A stretch of 64,000 bases of DNA from Nageia nagi (Eukaryota > Pinophyta). Below are positions 23,400-38,781 of this stretch, in pieces (the stretch's first letter is position 1; every line of letters starts with the position of its first letter). The position numbers and the translations under genes are program-made. The notes beneath the pieces are model-generated. The model saw nothing but the letters and a program-made list of their open reading frames with translations, ran no database searches and was not told the DNA's origin. The stretch spans positions 33,542,001 to 33,606,000 of the forward strand of contig JBITNC010000002.1 in the NCBI GenBank assembly GCA_050084985.1, in the 5' to 3' direction.

Positions 23400-24400
23400 A
23401 CTATTGTTGAAACAAGGGCCCCTTAGATTCACAAATTTGAGCCACTCATCTCTAAGTATTAAGGCCTCCTACCTCACACACATCTTTTTAAGGGCATACA
23501 AAAACCTTTGTCTCATCTCATCATCATGATTGGAAGGCACTCTTCCAGGCTTAGGCACACACCATTTCGGGTTTACTGCATATGCTGCCATATGGAGAGG
23601 GATGTTCATCCTATCCCACTAACTTTGTATAATAGTCTTATTGGACCCTCATAAAATTTTGGATCTTTACCACAAATGATTGTTTTCATCTCCTCTAGCA
23701 TACTATCAAAAGTTTCATAGATCTCTTCTAGATTAGGCATGTTTTCATTAACATATTCAATGATTGCAATGATTGGGGCTATGAAAGACACAATGTACCT
23801 TTAAGAACTTGAAAAACTATAAGAGCAATCAAATTTGAAACTACAAAATTAATATTGTAAAAGACAATAGGTATGAGAGACAAATAAAATATTCATAATT
23901 CAAATCTTAACTTCAACATTTCTTAGCTAACTTGAGTCCATCAACCTTCAACTAATACTTTGTTTTTGATTTTTTTTGCCTCCTCAATCTTTGAATCTAG
24001 TCACCTCTTCCACTTCTTGGATACTACCATGGATTGTAGAGCATCTTGCACCTCAATCATCCTCTTCAATAGAATGGAGTAGGTGGTGTATTTGATATAT
24101 TATGGTTTGATGAATTCATTTGAAAAGGATCGAAAAAAGGCTAAAGAAGTGTGATTGTTCCAAATGTACATTCGCATGTTTTTGGCTTCTGTAAACATGA
24201 CCTTTACGCAGTCTATCTTCCCAATGCCCTTCAATGCATTGTTCAATGCATAATTGCAACATGGGGTCGAAAAATATGGTTGTATGTCTATTTAATCGTT
24301 TTCCTTGTGCATTGGCAAATAGGGGTTGGATTTGTAACTACCTATACAACATTGAAGAATCCAACCTCCACAATAGCCTCCTTCAACAAATGGTACTATT
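23400..24400 (-). pseudogene. hAT-family transposase relic A
   Basis: A second hAT transposase piece lies directly upstream (on the - strand) of relic B and repeats an equivalent domain, so it must come from a different element. In order: ALNNALKGIGKIDCVKVMFT with EAKNMRMYIWNNH (about 24140-24260), LLKRMIEVQDALQSMVVS (about 24030-24080), EEAKKIKNKVLVEG, then the 61-codon frame 23606-23791 (APIIAIIEYVNENMP, YETFDSMLEEMKTII, KDPKFYEG), and DRMNIPLHMAAYAVNPKW with PKPGRVPSN (about 23520-23610). The last is the very characteristic WDRMNTPLHMAAYALNPKW block of a plant hAT subgroup. Several stops show it is dead. Termini were not found. Confidence 0.78.
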
Positions 24401-25590
24401 ACTTAGTTCCCCAAGCAATCAATGGCTCGAAGAATATAAGGACTTGCTAAACATATGATAATATTGATGATGAGTGGATGTTGATGAATGTTAATCCATC
24501 TATTCATGATAGAACAATTGATCTTGAATCACATCTCCCTCATCTCTTCCATGGCCAAATTGCACCTAGAATACTGTTTATCTAAGAGAGGGGTACAAAG
24601 CTTATGCTCTCTAGACATTGCATATGAAATCCCCGCCTCAATGCATTTTTGAATGCTTCTTTGAAATAGAGATGTCCTAGGAATGATGCCCTGTGCAAGG
24701 TGGGTGTTCTAGGAATGCCATGTTCATGCCTCCAAAAAGAGGGATAGCAGAAAAACATCCTTGATGGTGCCCCCCTATCTAGGGTATAGGGACGTGTCCC
24801 CATGAAACTTTGATTATATGTTATGCAAAAGAAGACGACCCCTCATTGCACCACTTTCTCTGGCATTGAATGTTTTACACAAAGATCACCTGTTGTGATA
24901 AGAATTACACAAGAAACTGTATTTTCATCAATTTAGAGGAAAAAGAGAGAAGTAGTTAGCATCCTGCCAACATCTGCTTGCAATCTATATTCATCCTTTA
25001 GTCTGTCCCATTATTGTCAACCAGTCTGAAGTTGCAGTTGATATTCGTGTCTTTAAGCACTTAATGAGGAAAAAGACAGTAAAATACATATAGAAAATCC
25101 ACAGATTTTCAATAGATGTTGGTTAGAACATGTAAGGACTATTTAAGAGGAAAAATGCCCAAATCAAAGAAGCGTTTGCTTTGCTTGCTTTTGCTTATAC
25201 AATTTTTTCTTAAAATTACCATTTGGAATTTCATTACTAGGTTTAATTTTTCAAGGGAAAATTCTTCTTTTCCTGTAGGTGATTGAATTTTAATTTGTGG
25301 AACAAAAAATGATTTCTTGTTGATTTCATGTTATTAAAGATTTAAATTTTGATATGTAAATGCTACTCCACAATAATGTGAGAAATGAATAGTTTCTAAT
25401 TTTCTGTTGCTTGCCCAGTGGTCTCTTTTCCCTACATCAAATAAATGGTAAAATAGCAATCATGACACTCTACTTCTAGGGTAAGTTTCGAGTGTGTATA
25501 CACGTTCTTTCTCCAATTCCTTTTAATTTGGATCAATGATGTAACATTGAGTGCCAAAAAGCTACCATGTAATATAGCAAAAGGGAAACC
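24400..25590. other. intergenic, nothing firmly recognised
   Basis: The - strand frame at 24582-24803 may be an N-terminal extension of hAT relic A, but I see no clear BED zinc finger. The rest is AT-rich without repeats, LTR ends or coding sequence. Confidence 0.4.
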
Positions 25591-26462
25591 TTTCATGTCT
25601 CGGGGTGGTGAGTGGACTTAGAGCGCAACCTCTAGTACACGGGGATCCGTTCCGGATTTGACTACCGTGGAGAGGAATCATGGCGAACCAAAGAGAGAGG
25701 GTTCGTTTTGATGGTTGGACTAACGGGATAGTCAAATAAAGCTCAGAGGGACCTTAGGGGTGATACCCACGTGAAGGTCGTTGGTTGGGAGGTGAGCCGG
25801 GGACCCTTTGGGTCCTCAATGGTGGTGCATGGTTAAGTGAGCCTAGTGCTTTGAGAGATCGGGACATGCCTCGAGGGTATGATACCTCAGGTACGTGTGA
25901 CTATGGAATTGATGGATAAGGCTTATCTTTGGTAGGCCATTGAGGGTCTATACACGAGTTGCCGCACAGTAGTACGGAGGAGTCATGGGAGGAGTCATGC
26001 TCCAAGGGTGACTCACCCCTAAGGTCCGTCTAAGCTTTATTCACCATGACTATCCTGTTAGTCCAACCATCGGAACGGACCCTCTCTCTCCGGTCTGCCA
26101 TGGTTCCTCTCCATGGTAGTCGGATTCGGAATGGATCCCCATGTACTAGAGGTTGCGCTCTATGTCCACTCACCACCCCAGGACATGAACGATTGCCCTC
26201 TCATATTCTCCCCCACTTAGAATAGTTGACAACCTCGTCAACATTCCAATCCTAAAGTGGTTCAAAACACATCACTTCTTCTCGGCTTTTTAACCTTGAA
26301 GATGTGTTCATCACTGGTAACATAACCAAGAGGTGCCGAATCCGAATGTTTGATGACCCGCGACATTCATCCCATTCAGAATGTGGTTGATATTGCAAAC
26401 TCTCAACACCAACTCACACTAGATGCCCTCCTCGACCACGCCCTCAGTGACGGTTTACGTTG

Positions 26463-26832
26463 GCATCCCTCTTTCAACATATCAATACTCACTCATCACA
26501 CAAAACCACATATAACAGCCTAGCCATGGGTTCCCACGGGCAATCAATCACAATTGGCTAGTAATTGTCTGACATTAACCTCTTATGAAGTCAACTATCG
26601 GCACTCGAAGGAACGCCTAACCATACCTTAAAGCATTCTCCAAGATTGCATCCCTCTTTCAACATATCAATACTCACTCATCACACAAAACCACATATAA
26701 CAGCCTAGCCATGGGTTCCCACGGGCAATCAATCACAATTGGCTAGTAATTGTCTGACATTAACCTCTTATGAAGTCAACTATCAGCACTTGAAGGAACG
26801 CCTAACCATTCCTTAAAGCATTCTCCAAGATT
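26463..26832 (+). repeat. 185-bp tandem duplication
   Basis: Two head-to-tail copies, 26463-26647 and 26648-26832, each starting GCATCCCTCTTTCAACATAT and ending TTCTCCAAGATT. They differ at only a few positions (for example ATCGGCACTCG versus ATCAGCACTTG), so the duplication is recent relative to the element that holds it. Confidence 0.92.
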
Positions 26833-28386
26833 GCCTAGTCTATCCATAAACCATCACACCAAAGTTAATTTTATTATTTAATATGGGTTGGTTCATTTTA
26901 TTATGTGAAGTTATATTTTATCTTCATTAGCTACAAGTCCCAAACCATGTAATTGTGTAGGTTCATTATTACCACAAACTGATGCACTGACATCCAACAC
27001 TTTTGCCATCGCTTCTTTCATCACCACATTTGCTTCTCTTACTGCCCTTTGTGCTCACCCATGTCTCCCCCACTTAAATCTCTGAAGGAGGGGTACAGTC
27101 TCTTGCACGTCTCCACGATCCGCTATCCACTTACGCATTCTCCACTGAGTCATCCATAATCTCAACAAAACCTTTCTCGATCTCTCGTGAATCAACCATA
27201 GTTCCTCTAATGAACCGCCACACAAAACACGTTCCCTCGAAAGACTAAGATCTTTCCACACCCATCTTAGCACACAAATGGTTCTCAAATCATTCACTGT
27301 TCCATCAGGTACACACCAAGCCAGCTTGACCCTCAAAGGTCTCTTTTAAGAAACTCGCTGACATCCGAACCACATGTTCGCTTATCAAGCACGCAAAATG
27401 CACCACGTATTCTCGAAAGGCAACATGAGAAACTTAACAAGCGCAAGCTAGCCTTAGTGTTGGGCATGTCTCGATCGACCTCTAAGCTCTTCCAAACACT
27501 TTCCCACAAAATCTTGTGCACTGACGTGCCGGGCTCAGGAGGTCACCCATCCTTGAGCCTGCTTAACCATATGCAAACTGATAGGATATGACCTCAAAAC
27601 GCACACCCCGTTAGCAAACGGCCATCCAAACCATTCATCTGGAGGTCTTTTCACATAAATCTCTTATATGACGAAGTCTTATGGTAGGGTGTTGGCTCAA
27701 AGGCGCATTTAGCACCCTTGCACCTCGTTGGGCACACCTGACCCACACCATGGCATGAGTGACCCACTAGTCGCTCATCCGCAAACACTCTAGTTTGGTT
27801 GAAGAAACATTGCACATTATCCATGGGCTTTTACTGCATGAAGCCCTTCTAGCACTCATCTCGCTGGACATGGTACCATTGATGCACTATAAATGCGCAT
27901 CGCCCCTTCGATAGCCTTGAAACACACATCATGGCATTCACAAACATAAGGGGATAAATAAAAAGTTGGGCCCGAAAAGATTTACTCCTATCAAGGAGCC
28001 TATAATAAGGTAGAGTGCGGCCTCAAACGACGTTCAGCACTCCTGCACGGCCATAAGGCAACCACATGCACGCTTGTCAATCTCGTATGTAGGCTAGCCG
28101 AGCTACCAAACTGGAGTAGAGTGCGGCCTCATATGTCATGCAACACTCTTGCACAGTCACTAAGACCCTCATGTGCAGGCTCGTCCCATACTTAATGCTA
28201 AGGTTTGTTTGAGCTACCCAACTGGACAAATCGTTCCCATCCTCCCAATCCTTAAGGTCCAAGAAACAAAGTTCCAAATCAGGATGCACAATCACTTTCG
28301 ATGTCTGCAATCCGCACATCGCATGCATCCCTCTTGATGGCTACAGTCCGCACATCAAAATCCGAATACGTCCCCAAATCCATGAG

Positions 28387-28398
28387 GCTTTGATACCA
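28387..28398 (-). promoter_or_regulatory. primer-binding site in the 25.6-29.1 kb composite
   Basis: TGGTATCAAAGC on the - strand starts two bases after the module end ATGACA. It resembles the tRNA-Met-type plant primer-binding site and is the main reason for calling the right module a 5' LTR. Confidence 0.65.
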
Positions 28399-29089
28399 CT
28401 TGTCATAGTACCAACATGAGTCACCACTTTAGGATTGAACTATTGACTAGGTCGTCAACTATTCTAAGTGGGGGAGAATATGAGAGGGCAACCTCTCATG
28501 TCCCGGGGTGGTGAGTGGACTTAGAGCACAACCTCTAGTACACAGGGATCCATTCCCGACCCGACTAACGTGGAGAGGAACCATGGTGGACCAAAGAGAG
28601 AGGGTCCATTCTGATGGTTGGACTAACAGGACAATTAGGTTGAATAAAGCTCAGGGGGACCTTAGGGGTGAGTCACCCCTTGGAGCATGACTTCTCTGTA
28701 GTACTGTGCGGCAACCTGCATAAAGACCCTCAATGGCCTACCTAGGCTAAGCCTTATCCGTCAATTCCATAGTCACACGCTACTTGAGGTATCGTACCCT
28801 AGAGGCATGGCCCGATCTCTCGAAGCACCATGCTCACTTAACCATGCACCACCATTGAAGACCCAAAGGGTCCCTGGCTCACCTCCCAACCAACGACCTT
28901 CACGCGGGTATCACCCCTAAGGTCCCCCTAAGCTTTATTCACCTTGACTGTCCCGTTAGTCCAACCATTGGAACGGATCCTCTCTCTGGTCCGCCATGGT
29001 TCCTCTCCAGGGTAATCGGGTCCGGAATGGATCCCCGTGTACTAGAGGTTGCGCTCTAAGCTGAATTTGCTAGCAAAAGCTTTAAAGCT

Positions 29090-29510
29090 CAAAGTTAAGG
29101 TATTGTCTAAGCAGATTTCTAAACACCTCTCAAAAATCGTGCTTTTGTCAATGTCAGTGTCAGAAATTTCCCATGGTCATGTGGTTTCCGGCAAGGGCAT
29201 TTGTTCAAGGAATGACCTTGGGAAGCAAATAAAAACTTCAGAGGTTGAATGGTTTTGATGGAACGCTAGATGGTATGGTGGTTAGAACATTGGACTACGA
29301 GCCAGTTGGTCACGAGTTCGAATCTCGCTCAGCACTTTTGGACATTTGACACTTCGATTTTTTTTTGCAAATTTTGAAGGCATTCATTGAATCAATGCCC
29401 AGCCGGAAAAAGCCCATCGCTGGAGTGCCCTCACAGCATGTCTGATAGGAGCATGAACTTCGAGAGGCATTTAGAAGGCTGCTTAGACAATGCCTAAAGT
29501 TAATAAGATA
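29090..29510. repeat. imperfect long inverted repeat with tRNA-like loop
   Basis: The left arm at about 29090-29225 is the approximate reverse complement of the right arm at about 29375-29505. The best-conserved part is ATTGTCTAAGCAG (29103-29115), matching CTGCTTAGACAAT in the right arm (about 29480-29492). Further matching blocks are CCTCTC and TTTCCGGC.GGGCATT. The loop holds the tRNA-like sequence at 29265-29335. It could be a small inverted-repeat transposon or two inverted SINE copies. Confidence 0.55.
29265..29335 (+). other. tRNA-Arg(ACG)-like sequence, probable SINE head or tRNA pseudogene
   Basis: The order D-arm-like TGGTGGTTAGAAC, anticodon region TTGGACTACGAGCCAG, T-arm GAGTTCGAATCTCGC is that of a tRNA. 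The T-loop segment fits the RNA polymerase III B box (GGTTCGANTCC type) and the D-arm the A box. The loop CTACGAG would carry anticodon ACG, but a base is missing from the 3' side of the anticodon stem and the acceptor stem pairs poorly. It is therefore unlikely to be a functional tRNA. Confidence 0.55.
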
Positions 29511-29519
29511 CTTAACAGT

Positions 29520-30225
29520 AGGCTTCACATATTTAAAATGTCATGACTGCAAATAAGTTTCATTTCCTTGCCTGATACTTCTAGCAAGTTAGAGCCAGAA
29601 TACTGTTTAATACATTGAAAACATGCATAAGAGTGAACTGAGTCAATTTGGTCGTAGACAACGGCTTAGATTCTCAGTATACGACATGTTATTGGCCATT
29701 TAATCTCAAGGAGTTCAATCATGTGACTTCTTGAAATTACCCACAAAGGCCTTGAAAATCAATGTTCATTGTTTCCCATGTGAATTTTCGAAGTTACATG
29801 GACTTTTGTAGGTCTTATTTGTTAAAAGCGTTTCAAGAAGCCCTTCACTATAAAACTATTGACAACCTTATGAATAAGATAAATACTTTACTTTCATAAG
29901 ATAATCTAGAGCTCATTACTAGGAGACTGATTATCTTGTTGAAATGTCTCTTAGAATGTCATTACCACAGTTCACGGACTTTTATCTTAAACTATCGGTA
30001 CTGCTGCAGCTACTTGATAATATTTGAACAGTTATGTTTTTGGTAAAAATCTTGTTCTTCAAGGCATGGAATTGGATTTTCTCTTTTCAAGAAAATACTT
30101 TTGTCACTAAAGTGGCTCTGAGAATCCTGCAAAATGTCATTTTATTTAGGCCATACTTTTAGCGCTTCTAAGTCTTTTTGACAACATTTGCAGTCAAAAG
30201 AAAAATCCATATTTGAAGAAGGTTC
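29520..30225. other. intergenic, nothing recognised
   Basis: No coding sequence, LTR end or tRNA-like motif was seen. The base composition is ordinary AT-rich. Confidence 0.5.
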
Positions 30226-30229
30226 AACG

Positions 30230-30560
30230 TGTAAGAGTGCTGGTAGCTCAATGGTATGGGCATCTAGCTTTGGATTCTTGAGCATAAAAAGCATGGCTCG
30301 AGGGTGAAGGGTGTTGGAGGGACAATTCACATTTGTTGGAATACTCAACCCAAGATGTCTGATAGCTCAATCGTAGAGTGCCTTTCCTTCAACATGCTTT
30401 CTTAGTTTCCAAGATTCTTCAGGCATAACAGATTGTGGCTTGGGGGATGGAATTTTTGGAGGAACAATTCACACTTCTAAGAACACTTAAAACTATAAAA
30501 GCACCAGTAATTCAGTGATAGAGTTCCTTCCATTCAACACGTTGTTCTTATGTCCTTGCA
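30230..30560 (+). repeat. array of three tRNA-related SINE-like units
   Basis: Unit A (about 30230-30355) and unit B (about 30356-30489) each begin with a box A-like TAGCTCAATGGTA or TAGCTCAATCGTAGAG. Both end in a shared tail (GTTGGAGGGACAATTCACA or TTTGGAGGAACAATTCACA). Unit C (30490-30560) starts CAGTAATTCAGTGATAGAG and is truncated. The internal box B is weak. The same tail (GTTGGAAGGTCAATTCACAC) occurs near 33110 inside the kinase gene, so this is a dispersed family. Confidence 0.5.
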
Positions 30561-30976
30561 TTGCATATTTTAATGGACAAACTTTTTGGTTATCTTCTCA
30601 TCGATGGCTAATTTGCTGCATTGTATGTCGAAGGTGTTTTCTTGTCTTGCATCAAGGTTCATAAAATACAGAAGTTGTTGCAAAATCTTGTTTTCATTTC
30701 CAGTAATCATAATAGCTATACATTTTACAAGCAATGATTTGGAGCATAATTATAAGCTTCAATTTGAGACTCAAACTCCACTCTTATGTTGGAGTCTTGA
30801 AAAACAATGACTTAACTCTCTTTATTGATCAACTAGTATGAAAACTGTACTTACATGACATAGAACCAAGTGAGATTACATCCAGTGAGATCTACTATGT
30901 GCATAGATTACTCTTTTGGAATCTATTCTCGCAAAAAATAAACATTAATATATTAGCTAAATCATTCCCCTACAAT

Positions 30977-34341
<3,365 letters not shown>

Positions 34342-35950
34342 CTGTTAGGACTTTTGCTATTTCTCCTATAAACCACGTAAAGCCTTATACAATACACATA
34401 GTCATGCTTCAAATTCTCTGCTATGAAGCATCAAACAAGACTTCGATGGATTAAAATCATGGCATGAATTTTCAGAGTGGTATATAGAATATCTGAACAT
34501 GAAGATCCTATGCAGCCTGAGTAGCCTCAACTGTGAAGAGGCCTGTGTACATCATGGAGGAGATGCATGTTATAACCCAACGAGGGTAGGGTATATACAC
34601 TTTCTTTCTATAAAATACTAAGCATAATGGGAGTACCAGCTTTTCCACTGATGCATCTTTACCCTGAGAACAATATTTGCAGTTTGATTCAAATAGAGAA
34701 GCTATGGAATACTCTCGAGAAGGGAAATGTAAACATGATAGTGCATGGTGTCATTTCAGTTTTAATACTGTGTAATGTTTCAATCTCCTTTTTCTCATTC
34801 ATTGTTAACCATCCGAAGTATTACAAACGTCCAAATGGTACCCCACTAATATTGACCAAGTGTTTACATATCTATTGAAGTACTTGCTGTAGTTGGTTTG
34901 TGAAAGATAGTGTCACATCTGCTTTCAGGGAACTTATCATTCACTTCCATGTTTTTGAAAAAACCATTGGTAAGCAGACTTTCTGGCTTTCTTTAGGATT
35001 TTTATCTCATCTTAATGTAGAATTCAGTCTGTTACAGTTAAGTTGATCAATCGAAGTAAAATTAGTTATTTAATAGATAGAGTTGATAGGTAATCTTAGT
35101 GTAGAACTGTGGAAAGGGACATCCAATGGAGCATATTGACGCACACATATTGATTTGTCTTCTTTCAAAAGAAAGTGAGATATGGTTGTTGACAATAACG
35201 TACACTTGGCAAGTAATAGGAGATTGGGAATCATGAGATATTGTTTTTTTTTTTTTTAAATAAATCTGTATACTTCAACTTATATTCTTCATGTTTTTAG
35301 ATTTTTTTTTTCTTTTCATTTGGATAAATTTAATGATTGGTTATAAAGGAATCATTCCAATGGTTGATATTATATATTTAAAAAATGAATGTTATAGTAA
35401 CATTTGATTTTATTTTATGTACAATGTTTTATATTTAAAAATACTAAAATTTTAAAAATTTAAATCGGGTTTGAATTTTGTATAAAAAAGAGTAGTTTGA
35501 AAAAAATAAGTTTTAGTTCAAGAGATGTAGCATATTCACATAAAGTTTTTTCTATTTCATATAATCGAATTATAGAAAAACATGTCTTGGCAAAAATCAA
35601 CTTTTATTTATTAGTTTATTAATTGTAATTCAAAATTAATGATTTAAAGTTTTATTTTTACCATTTAGTTGGTTTTTGTTACATTTTTTGAAATTAATAT
35701 ATTTAATATACTTATGATATTCTATTTGTCTCTTAGCAGAAGATTTTTATTTTACTGATTATGAATTTTGTTCCCATGTAGTCATATTCAAATACCAACA
35801 AAAAAAAAAAAAATCACAAAAAAATCTTATATAATATTAGCAATGATCAATCTTGAAAATGGGAGTGTAAATATGAAGAGGATATAAAACCATTTCCTTA
35901 TACACATACAATTATCAATTTTACATTGAGAATAATGGTTAAATTACTCT
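34342..35950. other. AT-rich stretch upstream of the kinase exons, nothing recognised
   Basis: I looked on the - strand for a signal peptide and DUF26 cysteine motifs and saw none. The + strand ORF at 34627-34878 has no recognisable domain. From about 35240 onward the sequence is extremely AT-rich. Confidence 0.5.
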
Positions 35951-38781
35951 ATTGATCAATAAGAAATTGCATGACTTTATAGTTCAGACAAACAAGTTGT
36001 TGAGAAATATTATTCTCATGACTTAACAAACTTTGACTAATCAAACTCATCCCAAACGTAGCACCTCTAAAACCACTAAAATACAATAAACTTCTTGTAA
36101 CAAAAATACAAAGGATTATGCTAATAATATTAAGACCAAATACTAAATACTTAGGACTTTAGGGAAAATGCTTAAATTTTAACATTCTCCCCCTTGATGC
36201 TAACAAAACCATGAGTTCTAAAGCATCACACATTTGGAAGAAGCCAACCCTTTACTTTTCGTTCAATCTTGAATAAAAACATCAAAAGTTTCAAAAAACT
36301 TGTGTTGTCACTCCTACCACTCTTCATGTGGGATCTCCTCCATCAACTTTGCTTCTTCTTGCAAATACATATTGAGTGCCTTATGATGATGAACTCCCCC
36401 TGCATCAAAACATCCTTCAATTGTGGTCTTCAACAACCACTTTCTCACATCATCATTATGGTCTTTAAACCATTCTCTCACATTTTGATCATCCTTTACA
36501 TCTCTATCACAACACAATACTCCAAATGAGTATTTACAATTAATCATCTCACATTGATGATTATACCAAACTACTCTCTCATAAATTTCTACACATAAAA
36601 TCAAAACAAAAGTGGCTATGAAATGACCTATTACATATGCAAAAAAGTGTTGCTCCTCACACAAAGTTTCACTCCTCACAATGGCTATACATGATTCCTT
36701 CTTCCAAGGAATTTTTAACACATCATTTTCTTTGCCTTCATTTGAGTCCGAGTGACCCAAGCTACCAAACCTATCCACAAAACATACACTCAAAGAAGCA
36801 TTAGTAAATAAACCAAAAAATAAATAATCATCACCTTCAATAATGCTTTGAGTAGGATCCAATAACTCTTTAATAAGATTTCTCATCTTTGATGTAGAAT
36901 TTTCCAATTGTTGTTGCCTCTTCATGACAACTCTAATTCTTCTTTGTTATCACTCCAAGTGAGTGATTTCTATGCCAAACAATTGATGCCTCCATAGTCA
37001 TGATAACTTGAAGATCATCAATTTTGCATCTTCATTCTCTATCTCATTTGCTCTTTCATTTTCCATATCCCAAATGAGAGTCTTTTGTGCTCTTCTCTTC
37101 ACACAACATATTTTTCAATCTTGATGAGTAACCTCCAAACATGAAGCTTATAATTTCCATCTCCTTTTCATCAACAATTTCATGTTGATCATCATCCCAC
37201 ATAATTTGAGCCTTGGCAACATTCACTCCATATAAGTGAACTTTCACCTTTGCATCTTCATTTGTCTCCACTCCATGTGAGTGGTCTTCAACTATGCAAC
37301 ACTCCATGATGAATGTTTCTCCATCATCTTTATCTTGCCATGGCAGGCCTATCTTCATCATTCTCCTCCATGATAATGGCTTCATCAAAATTTTGCGCCT
37401 CCTCCATGAAGCACTCTTCAAAAATAGCTAATTTGGTATCTTCTCTATAAGACACTCTTCTTCATATGTCTCCTAAAGTGACATTCATCAATAATTTCCT
37501 TCTCCATGAGGTATATCTCATCCATGTACATGCTTCCTAAACATGCTACATATTCATCTTCTTCTCTCTTCTCTTCAATAAGAGGTTAATCCACATTACT
37601 CTCTTCCATGAGAGTTTCACAAGTCTCTTCACAAGACTCTTTCACATGCATGTCTTCATTTTCAAGGTAGAATTCATCATTCTCGATATATATGCCTCTC
37701 TCATAAGACATATCTCCAACAATATGAATCACACTAACCTCATAAAGTTCTTCACACAAGTCTTTATAAGACTCTCCAAACAAATATGACTCCATCATAT
37801 CCTCCTCTTCAAGAAGGATTTCTTCATCATCTTCCTCCATAAGGAAGAACTCATAACAATGCATGCCCTCTTCAAAAGACGTATCTCCTATCACTATTGA
37901 TGGAAATGGTTGAGGATTAAATTTACAAAGTAACCAACTTCTTTATTTGCTAAGATTTGATAAATCTCAACAAATCCAATATTCTCTCCTCCAAAAAAGA
38001 ATATATTGGGCTCTTGGTAGTACTTCCTAGGTTTGGGGCATTACTTTACATCACCAACAATCTTTACAAGAACATTCTCCAACTTCTTGTCAATTATGGG
38101 CCTTCTATCTGCTTATTTATGTAAATATATTTTCTTGGATAATACCCAAGGATAAGTGTCGTTGCATATATCTTCAACACTGGAACACACCAATGCAACA
38201 TGTCCATCAAAGGAATACAAAATCTTAAGTAGACCATGAACTCAGAGCAACAAATCTCTCGATCTCTCATGAATAGTAGCACACCATATTAATATCAAAG
38301 GAAATGCACAAACTAGAAAATGGAGAACCAGCTAAGCACCAACCACGAATTGACAGGTCTTCGAATGTGCAAGTCGTTAATCTCCACGTAGGTCTCTTAT
38401 GAATATTTTCTCTCCTTTCTCTATGAAACACTATAATAATTTCCTTACAAATATGATGAAGACACGCAACAAATTTGAATGCATATTGGATTTAAAATCC
38501 CTGAACATGCCTCCTTTCACTGACACGATGTCTATTGATCAACAAGAAATTACATAGTTTTATAGTTCTTTAATAGAACTAGTAGATGAATAAATTGTTG
38601 AGAAATATTATTCTCATGACTTAACAAACTTTGACTAACCAAACTCACCCTCAATTAGCACCTCTAAAACCACTAAAATAGAATAAATTTGTTGTAATTA
38701 CAATAAAAAGGAATATGCTAATAATATTAAGATTAAATACTAAATACTTAGGACTTCAAAGAAAATGCTTAAATTCCAATG
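35951..38781 (-). mobile_element. small non-autonomous LTR retrotransposon
   Basis: Direct repeats of about 235-250 bp at 35951-36184 and 38533-38781 share long blocks, for example GAGAAATATTATTCTCATGA and TACTAAATACTTAGGACTT. On the - strand the lower copy begins TGTTAAAATTTAAGC and is preceded by a polypurine tract (AAGGGGGAGAA, about 36185-36195), as a 3' LTR should be. The upper copy starts CATTGGAATTTAAGC, so its first two bases have probably mutated. No clear primer-binding site or target-site duplication was found. The 2.3-kb interior has no RT, integrase or protease. Confidence 0.72.
36314..37894 (-). pseudogene. acidic, unrecognised ORF series inside the small LTR element
   Basis: Three successive - strand frames (37586-37894, 37056-37421, 36314-36925) lie in the sense direction of the element and are probably pieces of one former ORF. 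The first is very acidic, with loosely repeated Glu-rich blocks such as MEEDDEEILLEEEDMMES and ESCEETCETLMEESNVD. The last (203 codons) starts MKRQQQLENSTSKMRNLIKE and is less biased, with one hydrophobic run (FATFVLILCVEIYE). I do not recognise a domain and see no CCHC knuckle. It could be an unusual Gag-like product or a captured gene; the function is unknown. Confidence 0.5.

Larger units (their letters stand above)
25594..29058. mobile_element. composite of two inverted LTR-like modules around a non-autonomous interior
   Basis: Left module (25594-26262) and right module (28401-29058) are inverted copies of each other over about 600 bp. The right module reads as a 5' LTR on the - strand: its inner end ATGACA is followed two bases later by TGGTATCAAAGC (28398-28387), an initiator tRNA-Met-type primer-binding site. 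The left copy lacks the last ~25 bp and the primer site. Each module contains an internal palindrome: arms 25594-25764 / 26013-26188 and 28497-28672 / 28911-29058. The interior (26263-28386) has no recognisable gag or pol. ORFs on the - strand at 27055-27336 and 27333-27521 show no domain. GC content is higher than the surroundings. Confidence 0.7.

Noticed and set aside
27055-27521. Two - strand ORFs in the 25.6-29.1 kb composite as a gag gene
   Set aside because: No gag, zinc knuckle or other motif could be recognised.
29265-29335. Functional tRNA-Arg gene
   Set aside because: The anticodon stem lacks a base and the acceptor stem pairs poorly; a SINE head or pseudogene fits better.
34627-34878. 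ORF as a missing kinase ectodomain or neighbour gene
   Set aside because: Wrong strand for the kinase, no cysteine motif and no domain.
36269-36529. + strand ORF over the acidic frame
   Set aside because: Antisense shadow of the longer - strand frame in the LTR element's sense direction.
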